Below are positions 45,771 through 58,261 of a stretch of 64,000 nt of DNA, piece after piece. This DNA is from Dillenia suffruticosa. Taxonomy: Eukaryota > Streptophyta > Magnoliopsida > Dilleniales > Dilleniaceae. The DNA is taken from the NCBI GenBank assembly GCA_033439265.1, contig JAVTVX010000027.1, forward strand, positions 9,873,001-9,937,000, in the 5' to 3' direction. Under the pieces are notes generated by a model. That model was not told the origin of the DNA, made no database searches, and was given only the letters and a program-made list of their open reading frames with translations. Each line of letters opens with the position of its first letter. Within the stretch, counting starts at the first letter, position 1. A program made the position numbers and the translations under genes.

Positions 45771-46531
45771 CATACTAAGTCCCATCGAATCACATAAAAT
45801 TATTGAGTCCCTTCGATATCACTCCATAGAAACTGGCAGTTCAACAGATAAACTGTGCACAAGTCAATTATGGTACCGTATTTAATAGTAAACACAACTC
45901 GTTTATGATAAACAAAATCGTAAAAAAATTATGACTAATGATAAACTTTAATTCTATAATAAATATTAATTTTTTACCATTGATAGGGTTTTGTATATTA
46001 TTGATAGACTTTGTCTATTGAGAAGTTTATGCTAAATCGAGATTTTTTTTTTATTTATCACGGATAGATTTTATTTACTATAAATGGATTTTGTTTATCA
46101 TTACGGTACCGTGTCATAAAAAATAAATTGTGGTGCCATAGAATTCTCCTAATCACAAAATTTAATTTTTTTTGGTTGATTGAGAAATTTATGAATTTTA
46201 AATTGAACTCCATATATATATTTTTAATACCAAGACGTAAAACTTTAGATTAAAAGATGAACTTTACAAGAAATGTAGAATTCATTTAAATCCAAGCACA
46301 GTTCAAATTAAAATTTTCTCTTTCTATAATTAAACCACTAAATTTCTCTAGGAAAAAAATTATTTTAACTCATATTTTTCTGTTAATAAATGCATTGATA
46401 ATGAATGCCCTTTCTATACAAAAACTAAATTTAGTTTTTTTCTCCTTTAAACTTAAGTACATTAATTCTCTTTCTCTCTAAAAATTAACTTAATTAACAT
46501 TTTCTCTCTCTAAATATATAAATTTTTAACT
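45771..46531. other. AT-rich spacer left of the large LTR element
   Basis: No gene. Phrases such as GATAGATTTTGTTTAT and related words recur near 45980-46100. The last ~200 bp is the degenerate TTCTCTCT/TAAATT tract. Confidence 0.45.
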
Positions 46532-48626
46532 TGTAAAACAACTAGAGGAGGTGAATAGTTAGATTTTCGACTAAATAGAATTAGTAAAGATAAGATTAAG
46601 AGAATTGAAAAAAAAAAGAATAGAGAAGTAGACACTAGAAATTTAATAGTGATTCCACCAACCCCAATATACATCCGCACTTAGGCAATCCTCCTGGATT
46701 TTTCATTATTTTCATAAATAGTACACACCACTTGCTTCCAAGATGCAAGTGAAATCTTTATAACCAGTATTTTTTCTTGAAATACTTTTTCTATTAGAAC
46801 TCAAATCGTGGATCCCACACGATCTATAGACTTCTTTCAAAGATAGAGAAGTTACAGTGTGTGAGGCTAATTCTCAAATTATAACGAAGTTAGGCTCAGA
46901 CTAATATAGAGTTTGAGGTTGATATTTGGATGTAAAGAAGTGAACACTTAGAGAATATTATAGAGTCAGGCTAATCTTTTGGTGTAGAGAAATTAGATCT
47001 CAATAAATGATACCCAAAGTAAAATTACAGAGAGTTTAATGCGGGTGTGTTTTTGAGTAGCAGTAGAGTTTAGAGTATTCAATATGATCGTATTTTGATC
47101 GCAACAACTGTTCTCCTTCTTTTTTACTTCATTACTCTACTCTTCGTTACTTTAGCATTTTTATATTTCTCTTGGAGAATGCCATTGAGTGATAGATAAG
47201 TTTGAACATTGAGAATTAAATGCTCTTCGCCTTCTTTATTCAATGCTTTGGACTTATCCATCAATGCTTTTGATGACTTCTCAATTAATGATTTTGCCTG
47301 TTATCATCCTTAAAACAACTTTTTACTTTTTTCCGTTAAGTAAATCCTATTTTAATAAGATTTGAAGCGTCTTTTTATTGCAACGGGAAATGTTAGCTTG
47401 ACAACGAAGAGAGATTTTCAAAAATAATGCAGTATGATGACTTTGAATTCAAAAAATGAAAAATTTGATTGGTCCATGTCATCATATTTAAATCAGTTAA
47501 TAAATATTTTTATTATCTACGTTATTTCTGTCTTGAACTATCACTGAATAAATAGAAGACCTAGATTGGTTGGATTTTTTAAATATGAAGTATTTCGGCG
47601 AGTCACATATTAGGTTCGGGTGACCAGAGAAGCATATTATTTCTTTTATGTGATTTAGCGGTTTTCCATTTGAATTATTAGTCAACTAAATAAGCAGAGC
47701 AGGTTGTTCATATGAGCATATCAGGTTGGCCGCTCATGTTTACTGTTGATTGCCATCCTAAGTCATTTGTGGTTCGCCATTTGTATTAAGTGATTGACCG
47801 CTTGAACGCGTAAAGCGCTCGTGGTAGACTAAGTTTAGTTTGCAGTAGGCCATTGGAGTACTGCTGATCGATTGCATATGTGTTTGCGATAGACCGCATG
47901 TATGTTCGTGATAGACCATATGTATGTTTGTAGTGGATCACACGAGTATGTGCTGTCAAACACATATTGTGCTCGCGGTAGACTATGCTATTGCATGGTT
48001 GGATACCCATGAGCATATAGTGTTCTCGTAGTAGATCGCGCATGTGTGCGGTATAGGTAGACCGCATCAAGTGTGCGGCTGATTGATTGTGATATAAACA
48101 TCGGAGTTAAATTGATAGAGAGAGAACATTTAATAAGAAAGGTAAATGGCTAAATAAATAGAAAGGGAAATGTTTTGAATCAAATGGCAAATGGGTAAAT
48201 AATCACGGTGTTGAAGTCGACATGTGGCAAAGAGAGAGAGAAGTGGTAGGATGTGAGAGTGGGTTTTAGTTGAATTATGGTGGAGACACACGTGGGCTGC
48301 ATTTTGGAGAGATAAGTGGTGTGTGAAGATGGAGAGAGAGAGAGTGGGTTTTGGATTTGAAAAGTCAAATATACTTTTGAGAATGGAGAGAGAGAGAGAG
48401 TGCCAAATTCTAAAGTTCTGGTCAGTAGTGCCTAACATGCGGTCAACCATGTAGTGTAGCTAGGTCAGCCACATCTAACATACGATCGGCTGTTTGCTTT
48501 TATGGATCGATAGTTTGGATGATTATTTTTGAGTCAATTTTCAAATTATTTTTCATTATCTCCAAACTTATTTTCTACTTAAATTTCCCTTATTTTTATT
48601 ATCATCAAGACTTAAATATTCCAATA
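46532..48626 (-). repeat. 3' LTR of the large element
   Basis: About 2095 bp. Includes a 22-25-bp minisatellite of GATAGACC-type units around 47880-47960. About 170 bp near 48190-48370 is absent from the other LTR. Confidence 0.8.
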
Positions 48627-50362
48627 ATCTCTCACTTTTTATTATAACAAAATAAATGAAAATTTGGAACAAACTCCCCTTTAATTTATACTCTCAATAT
48701 GTCTAACCAAATCTCTTAATCTCAAACTTCAAGTTATTCAGGTTTACTCAACTTCTTTAATCCAAATTGAACATTTCTCCCCTTTTTTTCCATCAACAAA
48801 ATAGAGGGTTAATCATACATATTTAGTACAAATATAATATAATCACAAACAAATGTCGTTCTTTAAATTCATCACTTAGTTTATCCTAAGACTCGATTTT
48901 GACATAAGCTCCTTATAACTGTGAGTTCAATATACTCACTGAAGTTCCCTAACTGACAAATTCATCTCTATATGCTTATTGAGTTTCATGTAATTGAGAT
49001 CTCTCCCCTTTACTTAAGGTATTCTTTCTTATTCTTTACCAATCTTCTCTCTGTTTTTTTAATGAGTATGGATTTTAAGTCCGAATTGTTGATTGTCTCC
49101 CCCTTTCGATTTGCCTATGTGCCACACTAAGGAGTTGAAATGATTTTGGAGGAATGAGAGAGTGTGAGACTTTAGGGTTTGAGAGAGAATTAAAACTTTG
49201 GGTTGAGAAGACGGGTCTAATTTATGATCCATTCATACATAGCATACACTTGTAAGTATGTTTGACACTTAATGTCCATAGTCCATGTGAGGCCACTTAA
49301 TGTCTATGTCACTTAAATTTCCCTGATTTTACATTAACTTGTTTTAGAGAATTTTATGTGTGAAAAACATGTCCTTTCATCCAACATGTGTATTAGAATT
49401 GAGGTAAATGTAAGGCATTTCATTCAAGTCTTTTAATATTGCATTTATTTAGACGTAGGACATTTGTTTAATCTTTGGCTAATGTATTTCATTTTCTACA
49501 TTTAGTTTAACTAATTTGTATTAAATATATTAAGTATGTGAATTAGACTTTAGTGTTTCTATAGTTGAGGGAACTGGGTATGGTGAGTCGTTCAAGGTAA
49601 TAGTAGACCATTCATCTTCAAACGGTCTACCATCTCTACAAGCGGTCGACTTCTTTGTAGGATGGTCGACCATTTATATCTTGATGGGTTGGCCCGCTGC
49701 CCTTGTTTGTGTAGGCCAGCTTTCCTCATATTGTTGGTCCAATTGTTTTGTTCATGAGGTTTGTCTTTTTCAAATGAGATTCAATTGATTTCTTTAATGA
49801 TTGACAATATATTTAATAAACTCTATGCAGTTAAAAAGTAATTTCTTCCCAAGCAGTAAAGATTTCTAATTCGTGCTATCATCCTCATCTAAATCTTTAT
49901 GTTCTTCTCTGTGTTCTATACTTTAGTGTGTCTAGGTGCATCTAACAAACTAATATGTTCTCAAATGAAGGCTGGCATGACAGTATGAGTGTTTTTCATG
50001 AATCAAAGTCAATGGCAAATAATTGCAACAATTCATCAGCATACGACTAACATGGATCAACAATAGAAAATTCATTACAACCTTCATCTAGTCATGTAAA
50101 TTAGATTTAAAGCAACATTAATTAGTTTACAAGACAAATCCATTTTCAACAAACATATGCATGGAGATAGTTTTTACTGACTTTTCTGTTATTACTCATT
50201 TGTTGACAATCTATCTTTAAAAATGTTGAATCTTCTTTCAATTTGTGCAATTCTCACTTTTAGATAGGATAATTCATTTTAGATTTGGAAGAATTCATTG
50301 TACGTATCTTTATTTTCTTGATGTGGGAAGTCAATAAGTTGAGGAGGAGCTTGTTTCGAAGT
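48627..50362 (-). other. Non-coding interior of the large LTR element
   Basis: No coding signal. GGTCGACCA/GGTCTACCA-like words cluster at 49600-49680 and resemble the minisatellite of the LTRs. Confidence 0.5.
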
Positions 50363-51222
50363 TTAAGAATCATTTTGTTGAGATGATTCAGGACCTTCAC
50401 AGTCTTCATAGAGAGAGGAGACTCCTATTTTGAGATTTGGTTCAACACTTATTTCTCTAGACACATTTACTCCAAGAGTGAGGACAATTTCAAAAATCAA
50501 TGGAGCGTATGGAAGATATCCCCTTTTTACTATCCCTAACTCTATCATCTTCAGAGGAGTTAGGTAATGGAGTCCAGGATTTCTGTTTTTCAAGAGATAT
50601 GCCATGATCTAGTAATCTTTTCTTGTTATAAAATCATGTCTTACTCCCCTGGGTCTAGGACAGTGAATGACTATTTTGTGAATCAATCTCTCATAGGGAG
50701 GTAAAGATGAAACTTTGGTTCCTATAGGGGCGAGTTGATTGTTTTTTAAAACAATTCTAGCATCATCTAAAATATTTGTTTTGAAATATGGCTTACAAGC
50801 TCCACTAGGCTCCCATTTCAAACCACTAATGTTACCGATAAGTTTGGATGTTATAATTAGCTTCATTCCTCCAAAAAATTATTATTAAACAAACAATTGT
50901 GAGGATTTCTCTATATGAACATTTCACTATCTTTCTTTTTTGAGGTTGTTTCTCCATAATCCTCCAAATTATTGTAGAATAGCTTTACTAACCTATCATG
51001 AGATAGGAAGAGTGAGAAGATAAGGCTAGATGGATAGATCTATCTTATATATGCTCCATAAGGGAACCCTATGTTTTCTAAGAAATCCGAATCTTTGATC
51101 TTGCTTGGAATAATAGGTTTGAGGAGAAAGTTTGGGATAAAGGACTCATTGTAAAGTCTTGATGGAAAGTCCAATTGATTGAAATCCAAATTTCTTCTGA
51201 CCATTAGTGAAGATTGTGGCAC
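50363..51222 (-). pseudogene. Plant-transposon-protein-like ORF of the large element (broken)
   Basis: Three consecutive minus-strand pieces (51222-51040, 50866-50609, 50605-50363) read as one protein with breaks. They include LVKLFYNNLED (near 50970), LPPYERLIHKIVIHCPRPRG and AYLLKNRNP...VKRGYLPYAPLIFEIVLTLGV. The pattern (variable region, then xLPYxxLxxxIF, then hydrophobic stretch) is that of the 'putative plant transposon protein' domain common in retroelement interiors. The match is from memory of the pattern, so moderate confidence. Confidence 0.55.
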
Positions 51223-51742
51223 TAAGTTTTAACTTTGAACGAAAGAGAGAATAGGAGATCTTCTTGTGAGGATTTGTAACTTGTCGAAGGCAAAGGACAA
51301 AATTTGATTTTAGAGTTTTTATTGGATTTCATATCTAAAGGTTGTTGAAGAACAAGAGTTGGAAATTGAGATGAGAATAGAGAGAATCTAAAATGAGAAT
51401 TCCTCTCTAGTTACTGGTTTTTAGGTCCAAAGAAAAGTTTTTGAATAGTATTCATTAGATACCTCAGTTTGTCTATGTAAGAGTTAATCTTTCAACACGT
51501 CAGTGAGTTTTGAATTGTAACACCGACACTGCGGTATCTATAATGTAATTATATAGAGAGAAATTTTTTTATTTAAATTGATTTTTGATTTTGGGGTATT
51601 TAAATTAAATTTTTGGTATATTTTACTTTGTCAAAGCTGCGAATCGAACCAAACCCCATTTTTACGAAAAAATTTAAATTTTAGTGAAGTGTGGGTGTGA
51701 AGATATATATAAATACAAACTTAAAAAAAAAAAAATAGAGGA

Positions 51743-51808
51743 GTGCTGCGTTTTGAGCCAAAAACGCAGCACCCCCCTAAATTGGATTAGGGCTAAAAGC
51801 CCTAATCC
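51743..51808 (+). other. Two tandem perfect hairpins at the presumed transcription start of the solo LTR
   Basis: Hairpin 1: GTGCTGCGTTTT pairs with AAAACGCAGCAC (51743-51772, 6-nt loop). Hairpin 2: GGATTAGGGCT pairs with AGCCCTAATCC (51784-51808, 3-nt loop AAA). They lie about 30 bp after the TATA-like sequence and just before a (CT)n tract. Confidence 0.85.
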
Positions 51809-51868
51809 CTTTCTCTCTCTCTTTCTCTCTTTCTCTCTCTCTCTCTCTTTTTCTCTTTCTCTCTCTCC
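51806..51868. repeat. CT-rich microsatellite
   Basis: Interrupted (CT)n/(CTTT)n tract in the presumed leader of the solo LTR. Confidence 0.85.
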
Positions 51869-54800
51869 CCGACTCTTTATCTTCCCGCGGGCGCCGCACT
51901 TTCTCCGACTTCCTCCCACGAGCGCACCATCGCCGCCGCTCACCACCTCTCGTCTTTCCCTCTCTACTTCTCTCTTTCCCCTCTCGGCCGCAAGTCTCAC
52001 CATCTCTCTCCCTCTCGCTGTCGTTCTGTCTCTTCGGCTTCACCACTCCACTGCGGTTTCTCTCCCTTCCGCCACCCATCGCCACTCGTTTTGCCGTCGC
52101 TGCTCCTCCCTCCCGCAAACACCGATTTTCAGAGAGCGCGACTGCAACTCCTTCCGCGAGCGCGACTACAACTCCTTCCGCCACCATGCGATCTCCTTGG
52201 CGCTAGCCAAGCGCGCCCCTGTACGATCCACCCAGCATGAGCACGATCACGCCCCTGCGCGATCCTCCCCATGCGAACACAACGCGCCTCAGTCTGCGAG
52301 CGCGAGCCAGGCCGCAAGCGCGCCTGTGCATGAGCGCGAACCAGCCCGTTAGAGCATAACCCGCGAATCCCACTGCGGCCCGCAAGCCCGCTAGCCTGCT
52401 GACCCATGAGCACGCAGCAACCGCGAGCCTACTGCGGCCCGCGAAGCACACTGCGACCCGTAGGCCTGTCAGCCTGCTGACTCGCGAACCCGCAAGCCCG
52501 CTGCAGCCCCCGACTGCTCGTGAGCCCGCGACAGCCCACGAACCTCCACGCAGGTAACTGATTTAGGGTTTTGGATTCTAATTTAAGTGTTTTTGACCTA
52601 ACTAATCAATCTTATCTTGATAGGGAGCGTTTTAGATTTTGGAGTGATGTAAGAGACATTCAGACGAAGGTCTGCGCTTTGAGAAAACTATTGGTGAGTG
52701 ATTTCGGATCCATTCGATTTAGTTATTGAATATAGAGTAAATTTAGGATAAGAAGTTTTGTATATGCTAGAATGTAAACTAGATTCGAAATGAATACATT
52801 TTCGGACATTATATGCGGTTCATTAGGTTAAGTGTAGAAATTTACAGGATGATAGAATCAAATTAAGTTGATTAGAATAGTTTCCCTTGGAGTTTAAATT
52901 TACCTATGCATGAAAATAGTCGGAAATTGGAATTTGAGTGCAAGGGTTGATGCACCATTTCTCATTATAAATTATTCTGCTTATAGGCAATTTAAATACG
53001 ATCTCCGTATTATGAAAATAGACTAATATACCTTGAAAATGACATATGGCTTGAAACATTTGGATAAGAATCGAAAAGTGTATGATTTTTTAAAAATTTT
53101 CTATCTTATATTTATTTTAAGGCTTATTTCCGATCTTGAGTGGTTTTAGGATTGAATTTGACTTGGTTTAAAAGTACGTTAATTGTTTATAAATGAAATG
53201 CAACTGATAACATTAGAGTGTATTCATAAATTGAACAGTTAAGGTTTGTACAAATTTAGGGAAAATGGATAAACCTTATAATACTTGAAAATTTGATATT
53301 AAATTATGATGATCTGATTAGGTTAATCTTTTTGGAGACTCGAGAAGTCAGATTGGATTTGTTTTGAAAATAGGGAGTGACTATCCTCCCTAAAAATATG
53401 AGTGAGACTTTGACATTTACTATTGATTGATAAATCATATTTTACCGATTTTCAAACGACATGATTTCTATACGTATGAAAACTAAATTTTTGGATTTTG
53501 ATAGGCATATTTTTGTGACCATTGGAGTGTCTCAACTGTTGATTTTATTGATCTGTATCCATGAGTTTGATAATCGGATATTGTGTCATTCTTTTTAACA
53601 TATTGACATGTTTTAATACTTTCACTATATTAGTACGTAGTTTTAAATGGATTTATATGTACTATTTGGACTATACGCCCGGCCGATGTTATGTTATGAT
53701 ACATGGCACTATATGCCCGGTCGACATGATGATGTGATGCATGGGGCTACATGCCCGGCCGATTTGGTGATATGGTGATATGCTTCCTATAGCATTCCGT
53801 AACTACGAAAGACATTTGGTAGAGGCACCCCTTGTGCCCGGATACGCTTCGGCCGGAGGTATCTGCCAGATCGTCATGTGTATGGGTGTCCTAGGTTGAC
53901 TCTCATCATGGAGGATGTGAGTTTACCTCTGTCTAGCACTGGGCGAGACACCATGTACGACCGACTATATATATGTATTATTATTATTATTTACAGGTTA
54001 GTTGGAGTAGTCTATGGACAACATTGGGATATAGAGCCATTATTTGATATTTGCATAGTGAAAACCCTCGATGCGCCCGTCCTTGGTCAAGGTAGACCAT
54101 TGCCGAGGTTGTTTGTTCGGCCGACTCTACATATGTGACTTGATATATGGATAGATGCATATGTTATTTCATGATGTGTATCTTGAGATATGTTTTACTC
54201 TAAAATAGCACGTTATTTCCGCACACTCGATATTATGTTACATGTTTTGACACTCCAAATTCACCCTCGATATTGATAGCACGATATCAATCCCCTCACT
54301 TGCTGAGTATTCTCACATAGATACTCACCCCTCACTTTCTTTCTCACATGATTAGTTTTGGATTGAAGAAAATTTTATGATTTCATACTTGTGACGTGAA
54401 CTTGATAGCACCGGGTTTGGGTATGGATGTTACCATATCTTCCGCTACGATTATTGGAGAATTTAGTTTGATCAATGTATTTATCTATTTATTTTCTGGG
54501 ATGACTGTATAATTATGGACATTTATTTGAGAAACTCTCATATTGACTCGGTTCACTTGCATTGAGTCACCTATATGTATTTAAAATGTTAACTTGGGAA
54601 ATTATTGTACATGTGTATAAACATTTAGGTTCGCTTGGCGTGGCGGCTGTTCATACTCTAGTTTAGCATGACAGTAGAGGTCTGTGGTTAGAACTGTTAG
54701 AAATTTCTATAGCCTTGCGTTGTCCTGGTTGTCGGTTGTGGTTTGGTTAATGGTTGTGAGGCCGGAATGACCCTTTCATTAAATTGATAGGATGGTTGTG

Positions 54801-54935
54801 AATATTACATGTTAAATTGTACATGGGAGACCTCCGAAATATGGGGACGTTCTATCCGATTTTTTAGAAAAATGTAGCTGGCATCCAAGATAACGGACGG
54901 CTGCTCATGACCTCGGTTCGGGGCGTGATATGAAT

Positions 54936-55442
54936 TCTCATATCTTTGTTTATATTTTGTTATTAACTTTCTGCTTTTATTATTATATTATATTTAACCA
55001 TTTTATTAAGTTCACATGCAAATGATATATGTAAGATAAACAAGAAACAAATAAGAATACAGGCAAGCCAAAAAAACAATCTATCTTTAAATCAATAGAG
55101 GAGCATCATGAAAACAGGAGCGAAACTTACATGCATTTTCATCTAATTCATCAAAGACTTTTACTTTTCTTTTATTTTTAGAGACCTTTTTCTCATATTC
55201 TCTTCAGGATATACAAACTCTTTCCTTTGGTATCCAAATTGTTTTTTGATTCGACATTCTTAGCCTTTAATAAATCTTTGGGACCCATCTTAATACTATT
55301 TGTGGTGATTTATACCAGCACACATTTGCATGATGTCCAAATTTATACCAATATTTGTATCTTTGATTTATTGCTGGTTTTTTTATTTCTTGTTCACTAC
55401 TCTATTTTCTAAGCTTGTAGTGATAGGCATTATGTTTGATTT
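54936..55442 (-). other. Interior of the large LTR element right of the solo LTR
   Basis: Minus-strand translation continues the gag-like region in broken frames with no clear motif. No other feature. Confidence 0.4.
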
Positions 55443-56246
55443 TCATATAGTAATGGCATCTGGTTTCTGTTTTGAGATGCTTGGAGCTAGGTACAAAGAA
55501 ATTTGAAGTTTCTTTTGGGTGATAGCATTATTGTAGTCTAGTCCAGCCTTGTTATATACTGCTATTTGAAATCCTAGCATTAAATTGAATTTTTCTTGTC
55601 CTTTAGTAAATTTGTGTTGTAGTGAGTTTAGTCTCTTATTCTTTTCTCTTTCATGTACTAATTCATCTTTTGAATTTTCTTCATTAAGTACTTGTTTTCC
55701 TTTCGAATCTTTCAAGTTGTCATTCATATGTGATCTACCTTCTGATTTTAATATTTCATTTTCCATCTTTAGTATTTCTATATTTATGTTAAGTTTCTTC
55801 TTTTCTTCTTCTATTTGTTGTTCCATTTGATTCTTTTCTTCCTTCAATAGTTTGATTTCTTCTTTCAGCTCATCCATATCATTGTTTAAAATGATAAGCT
55901 TGTCATTCTTTATTTTCTTCTCTCCTTGTAACAAGTGTTTTTTTTTTCTTTTAACTCATTTGTCTCTGTTTTAAGGTTTTCATTTTCTGTTTTGAGTCGT
56001 TTGATTTCTTCAACGAGTTCTTTTCTTTGATGGATCATTTTTGTTTACTTCCCTCCATGGCTTCTATACATTTTTTTTTTGAACATCCACTCCTTGTTTG
56101 CTTTTAGCACTTTTGCTTCTTCGGAGATCACGTTTCTTGCTTCTTTTTGACCAATTTGTGTTTCTCCTTTTGGTTAGTATAAGAGTTATAGGCTTTTGGT
56201 TGGATGAGGAGGCTCCAAGTGAGGAATTGACTCTTCCGGTTGCCAT
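55443..56246 (-). pseudogene. Gag-like coiled-coil ORF of the large LTR element
   Basis: Two minus-strand pieces. 56246-56064 begins MATGRVNSSLG and is rich in Lys/Arg/Ser. 55934-55443 (163 codons) is a strongly charged coiled coil (ELKEEIKLLKEEKNQMEQQ, then heptads to about residue 65) ending with KFTKGQEKFNLMLGFQ and YNKAGLDYNN. The (F/S)xKGxxxLxxxLGxQ...KAGLGY pattern is typical of gag proteins of plant copia-like elements. A frame break separates the pieces. No protease follows. Confidence 0.65.
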
Positions 56247-56316
56247 TAGGATTTTGAGAATGGAATGAGAATCTTTAGTCTAAGGTTGTGAGACCTAAAA
56301 AGTTAGCTAGACACCC

Positions 56317-56328
56317 ACTCTAATACCA
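56317..56328 (-). other. Primer binding site of the large LTR element
   Basis: The minus strand reads TGGTATTAGAGT, an iMet-type site with a C-to-T change, two bases inside the 5' LTR. Confidence 0.85.
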
Positions 56329-56330
56329 AT

Positions 56331-58261
56331 TGTAAAACAACTAGAGGGAATGAATGGTTGTTTTGTTTTCTTAGTTTTTGCAACTTTGGATTAAATAGAA
56401 TTAGTAAAGATAAGATTAAAAGAATTAAAAATAAAGAACAGAGAAGTTAACACAAAAAATTTTATAGTGGTTCCACCAACCCTAGTATACGTCCATTGCT
56501 AAGTAACCCTCTTGGATTTTTTACTATTTTCACAAATAGTATACATCACTTGCTTCCCAGGTGCAAATGAAACCTTTACAATTAGTATTTCTTCTTGAAA
56601 TACTTTCTCTCTCAGAACCCAAATCGTGGGTCCCACACGATTTACAGACTTCTTTCGAAGATCTATATTATAGTGAGTCAGGCTAATTCTCAGATTGTAA
56701 TGATATTAGACTCAAACTATTATAGAGTTGGAGGCTGATCCTCGGATATAAGGAAGTGAACGCTCAAAGAATATTACAAAGTCAGGCTAATCCTTAGTTA
56801 TAGAGAAATTAAAGCTCAATGAATGATACACATAGTAAGTTTACAGAGAGTTTAATGCAAGTATGTTTTTGAGTAGCAGCAAAGAGTTCAGAGTATTCAA
56901 TGTGATGGTATTTTGATTGCAATAACTATTCTCCTTCTTTTTCACTTCATTACTATGTTCTTCATTACTTTGGCAGTTATATTTCTCTTGGAGAATGCAG
57001 TTGAGTGGTAGGTAAGTTTAAATGTTGAGAATTAAGCGCTCTTTACCTTCTTCATTTAATGCTTTCGACTTCTTTATCAATGCTTTCGACTACTTCTCAA
57101 TTAATGATTTTTCCCATTATCCTCCTTAAAGCAACTCTTTACTTCTTTGTGTCAAGCAAATCCTATCTTCATAAGATTTGAAGTGTCTTTATGCTGTAAT
57201 GAGAAATGTTAGCCTGAAACAAAGAGACTTTTTCAAAATAATGCAGTATGATGACTTTGAATTCAAAAAATGAAGAATTTGATTCGTCTATGTTATCATA
57301 TTTAAATCATTTAATAATTATTTTTATTTTCCACGTTGTCTCTTTCTTGGACTGTCTCTGAATAAATAGATAATCAAGATTAGTTGGATTTTTGAAATAT
57401 GAAGTATTTCGGTCAACTGTATATTAGGTTCGGTTGACTGAAGAAGCGTATTGTTTCTTTTATGTAATTTAGCAATTTACCACTTGAATTATCGGTCGAT
57501 TGAACAAGCAGAGTAGATTGTTCATATGAGCATACAAGCTGACCGCTCATGTTTTGCTGTTGATTGCTCAAGCATTCTAAGTTATTTGTGGTTGGCTACT
57601 TTTGTTAAGCAATTGGCTGCTTGGGCATGTAAAGCGCTCGCGGTAGACTTGGTAGAGTTTGCGGTATATAGTTGGAGTATTGTTGGTGGACCACATGTGT
57701 GTTTGCGATAGACCACAAGTGTGTTTATGGCAGACCGCATGTGTATTTGTGGTAGACCATGCAAATGTGGGCGGTTGAGCACATGTAGTACTCATAGTAG
57801 ACTGTGATGTTGCGCAGTCGGCTGCCCATAAGCACATAGTGTGCTCACGGTAGACTGTGCTGTTGCACAGTTAGCCACCCATCAGCACATAGACCGTGTT
57901 GAAGCGTGCGGTAGACCACGTCAAGTGCGTGACTGATTGTGAGAGAGATATTGGAGTTAAATTGATAAAGAGAGAACATTTAATAAGGATGGCAAATGGG
58001 TATACTTTTGAGAATAGAGAGAGAGAGAGAATGCCAAATTCTAAAGTGTTGGTCAGCCATGCCTACCTAACATGCAATCGACCGTGTAGTGTTGCCTAGT
58101 TGGCCGCACCTAACTTACGGTCGGCTGTTTGCTTCTATGGATCTACAATTTGAATGATTATTTTTGAATCAATTTTCAAATTATTTTTTATTATCTCTAA
58201 ACTTATTTTCTACTTAAATTTTCCTTATTTTTATCATCATCAAAACCTAAATATTCCTACA
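56331..58261 (-). repeat. 5' LTR of the large element
   Basis: 1931 bp, TGTAAAAC...CCTACA. Contains four ~22-bp units of GGTAGACCACATGTGTGTTT type at about 57686-57772. Confidence 0.8.

Larger units (their letters stand above)
51516..54930 (+). mobile_element. 3.4-kb solo LTR nested in the large element
   Basis: Starts TGTAACACCGA and ends TCGGGGCGTGATA, an imperfect inverted pair at the ends. It is flanked by a perfect 5-bp duplication TGAAT (51511-51515, 54931-54935). No internal retrotransposon genes, hence solo LTR by recombination. A TATA-like ATATATATAAATA at about 51703-51715 is followed by two strong hairpins and a CT-rich leader, which suggests plus orientation with the U3/R border near 51740. 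CpG-rich C/G stretches (51890-52540) and GCCCGG(C/T)CGA repeats (53680-53770) are inside. The family is unknown to me. Confidence 0.8.
46532..58261 (-). mobile_element. Large non-autonomous LTR retrotransposon (LARD-like), with a nested solo LTR
   Basis: Direct repeats 46532-48626 and 56331-58261 start TGTAAAACAACTAGAGG and diverge by substitutions and indels. A primer site TGGTATTAGAG lies on the minus strand at 56328-56318 with a 2-nt spacer, so the right repeat is the 5' LTR. GTGAGAGAT next to 48626 serves as polypurine tract. Without the inserted solo LTR and its duplication the element is ~8.3 kb. It has a coiled-coil gag-like ORF and a plant-transposon-protein-like region, but no protease, RT, RNase H or integrase that I can recognise. 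A 5-bp target duplication was not visible. Confidence 0.82.

Noticed and set aside
48130..48450. 106-codon minus-strand frame
   Set aside because: Ser/Leu/His-rich frame from GA-repeat DNA inside an LTR; absent from the other LTR.
51684..52352. 222-codon open frame on the plus strand (and a 136-codon frame on the minus strand)
   Set aside because: It begins before the hairpins and runs through a CT microsatellite and low-complexity GC-rich sequence inside the solo LTR; no domain. Open on both strands because of composition.
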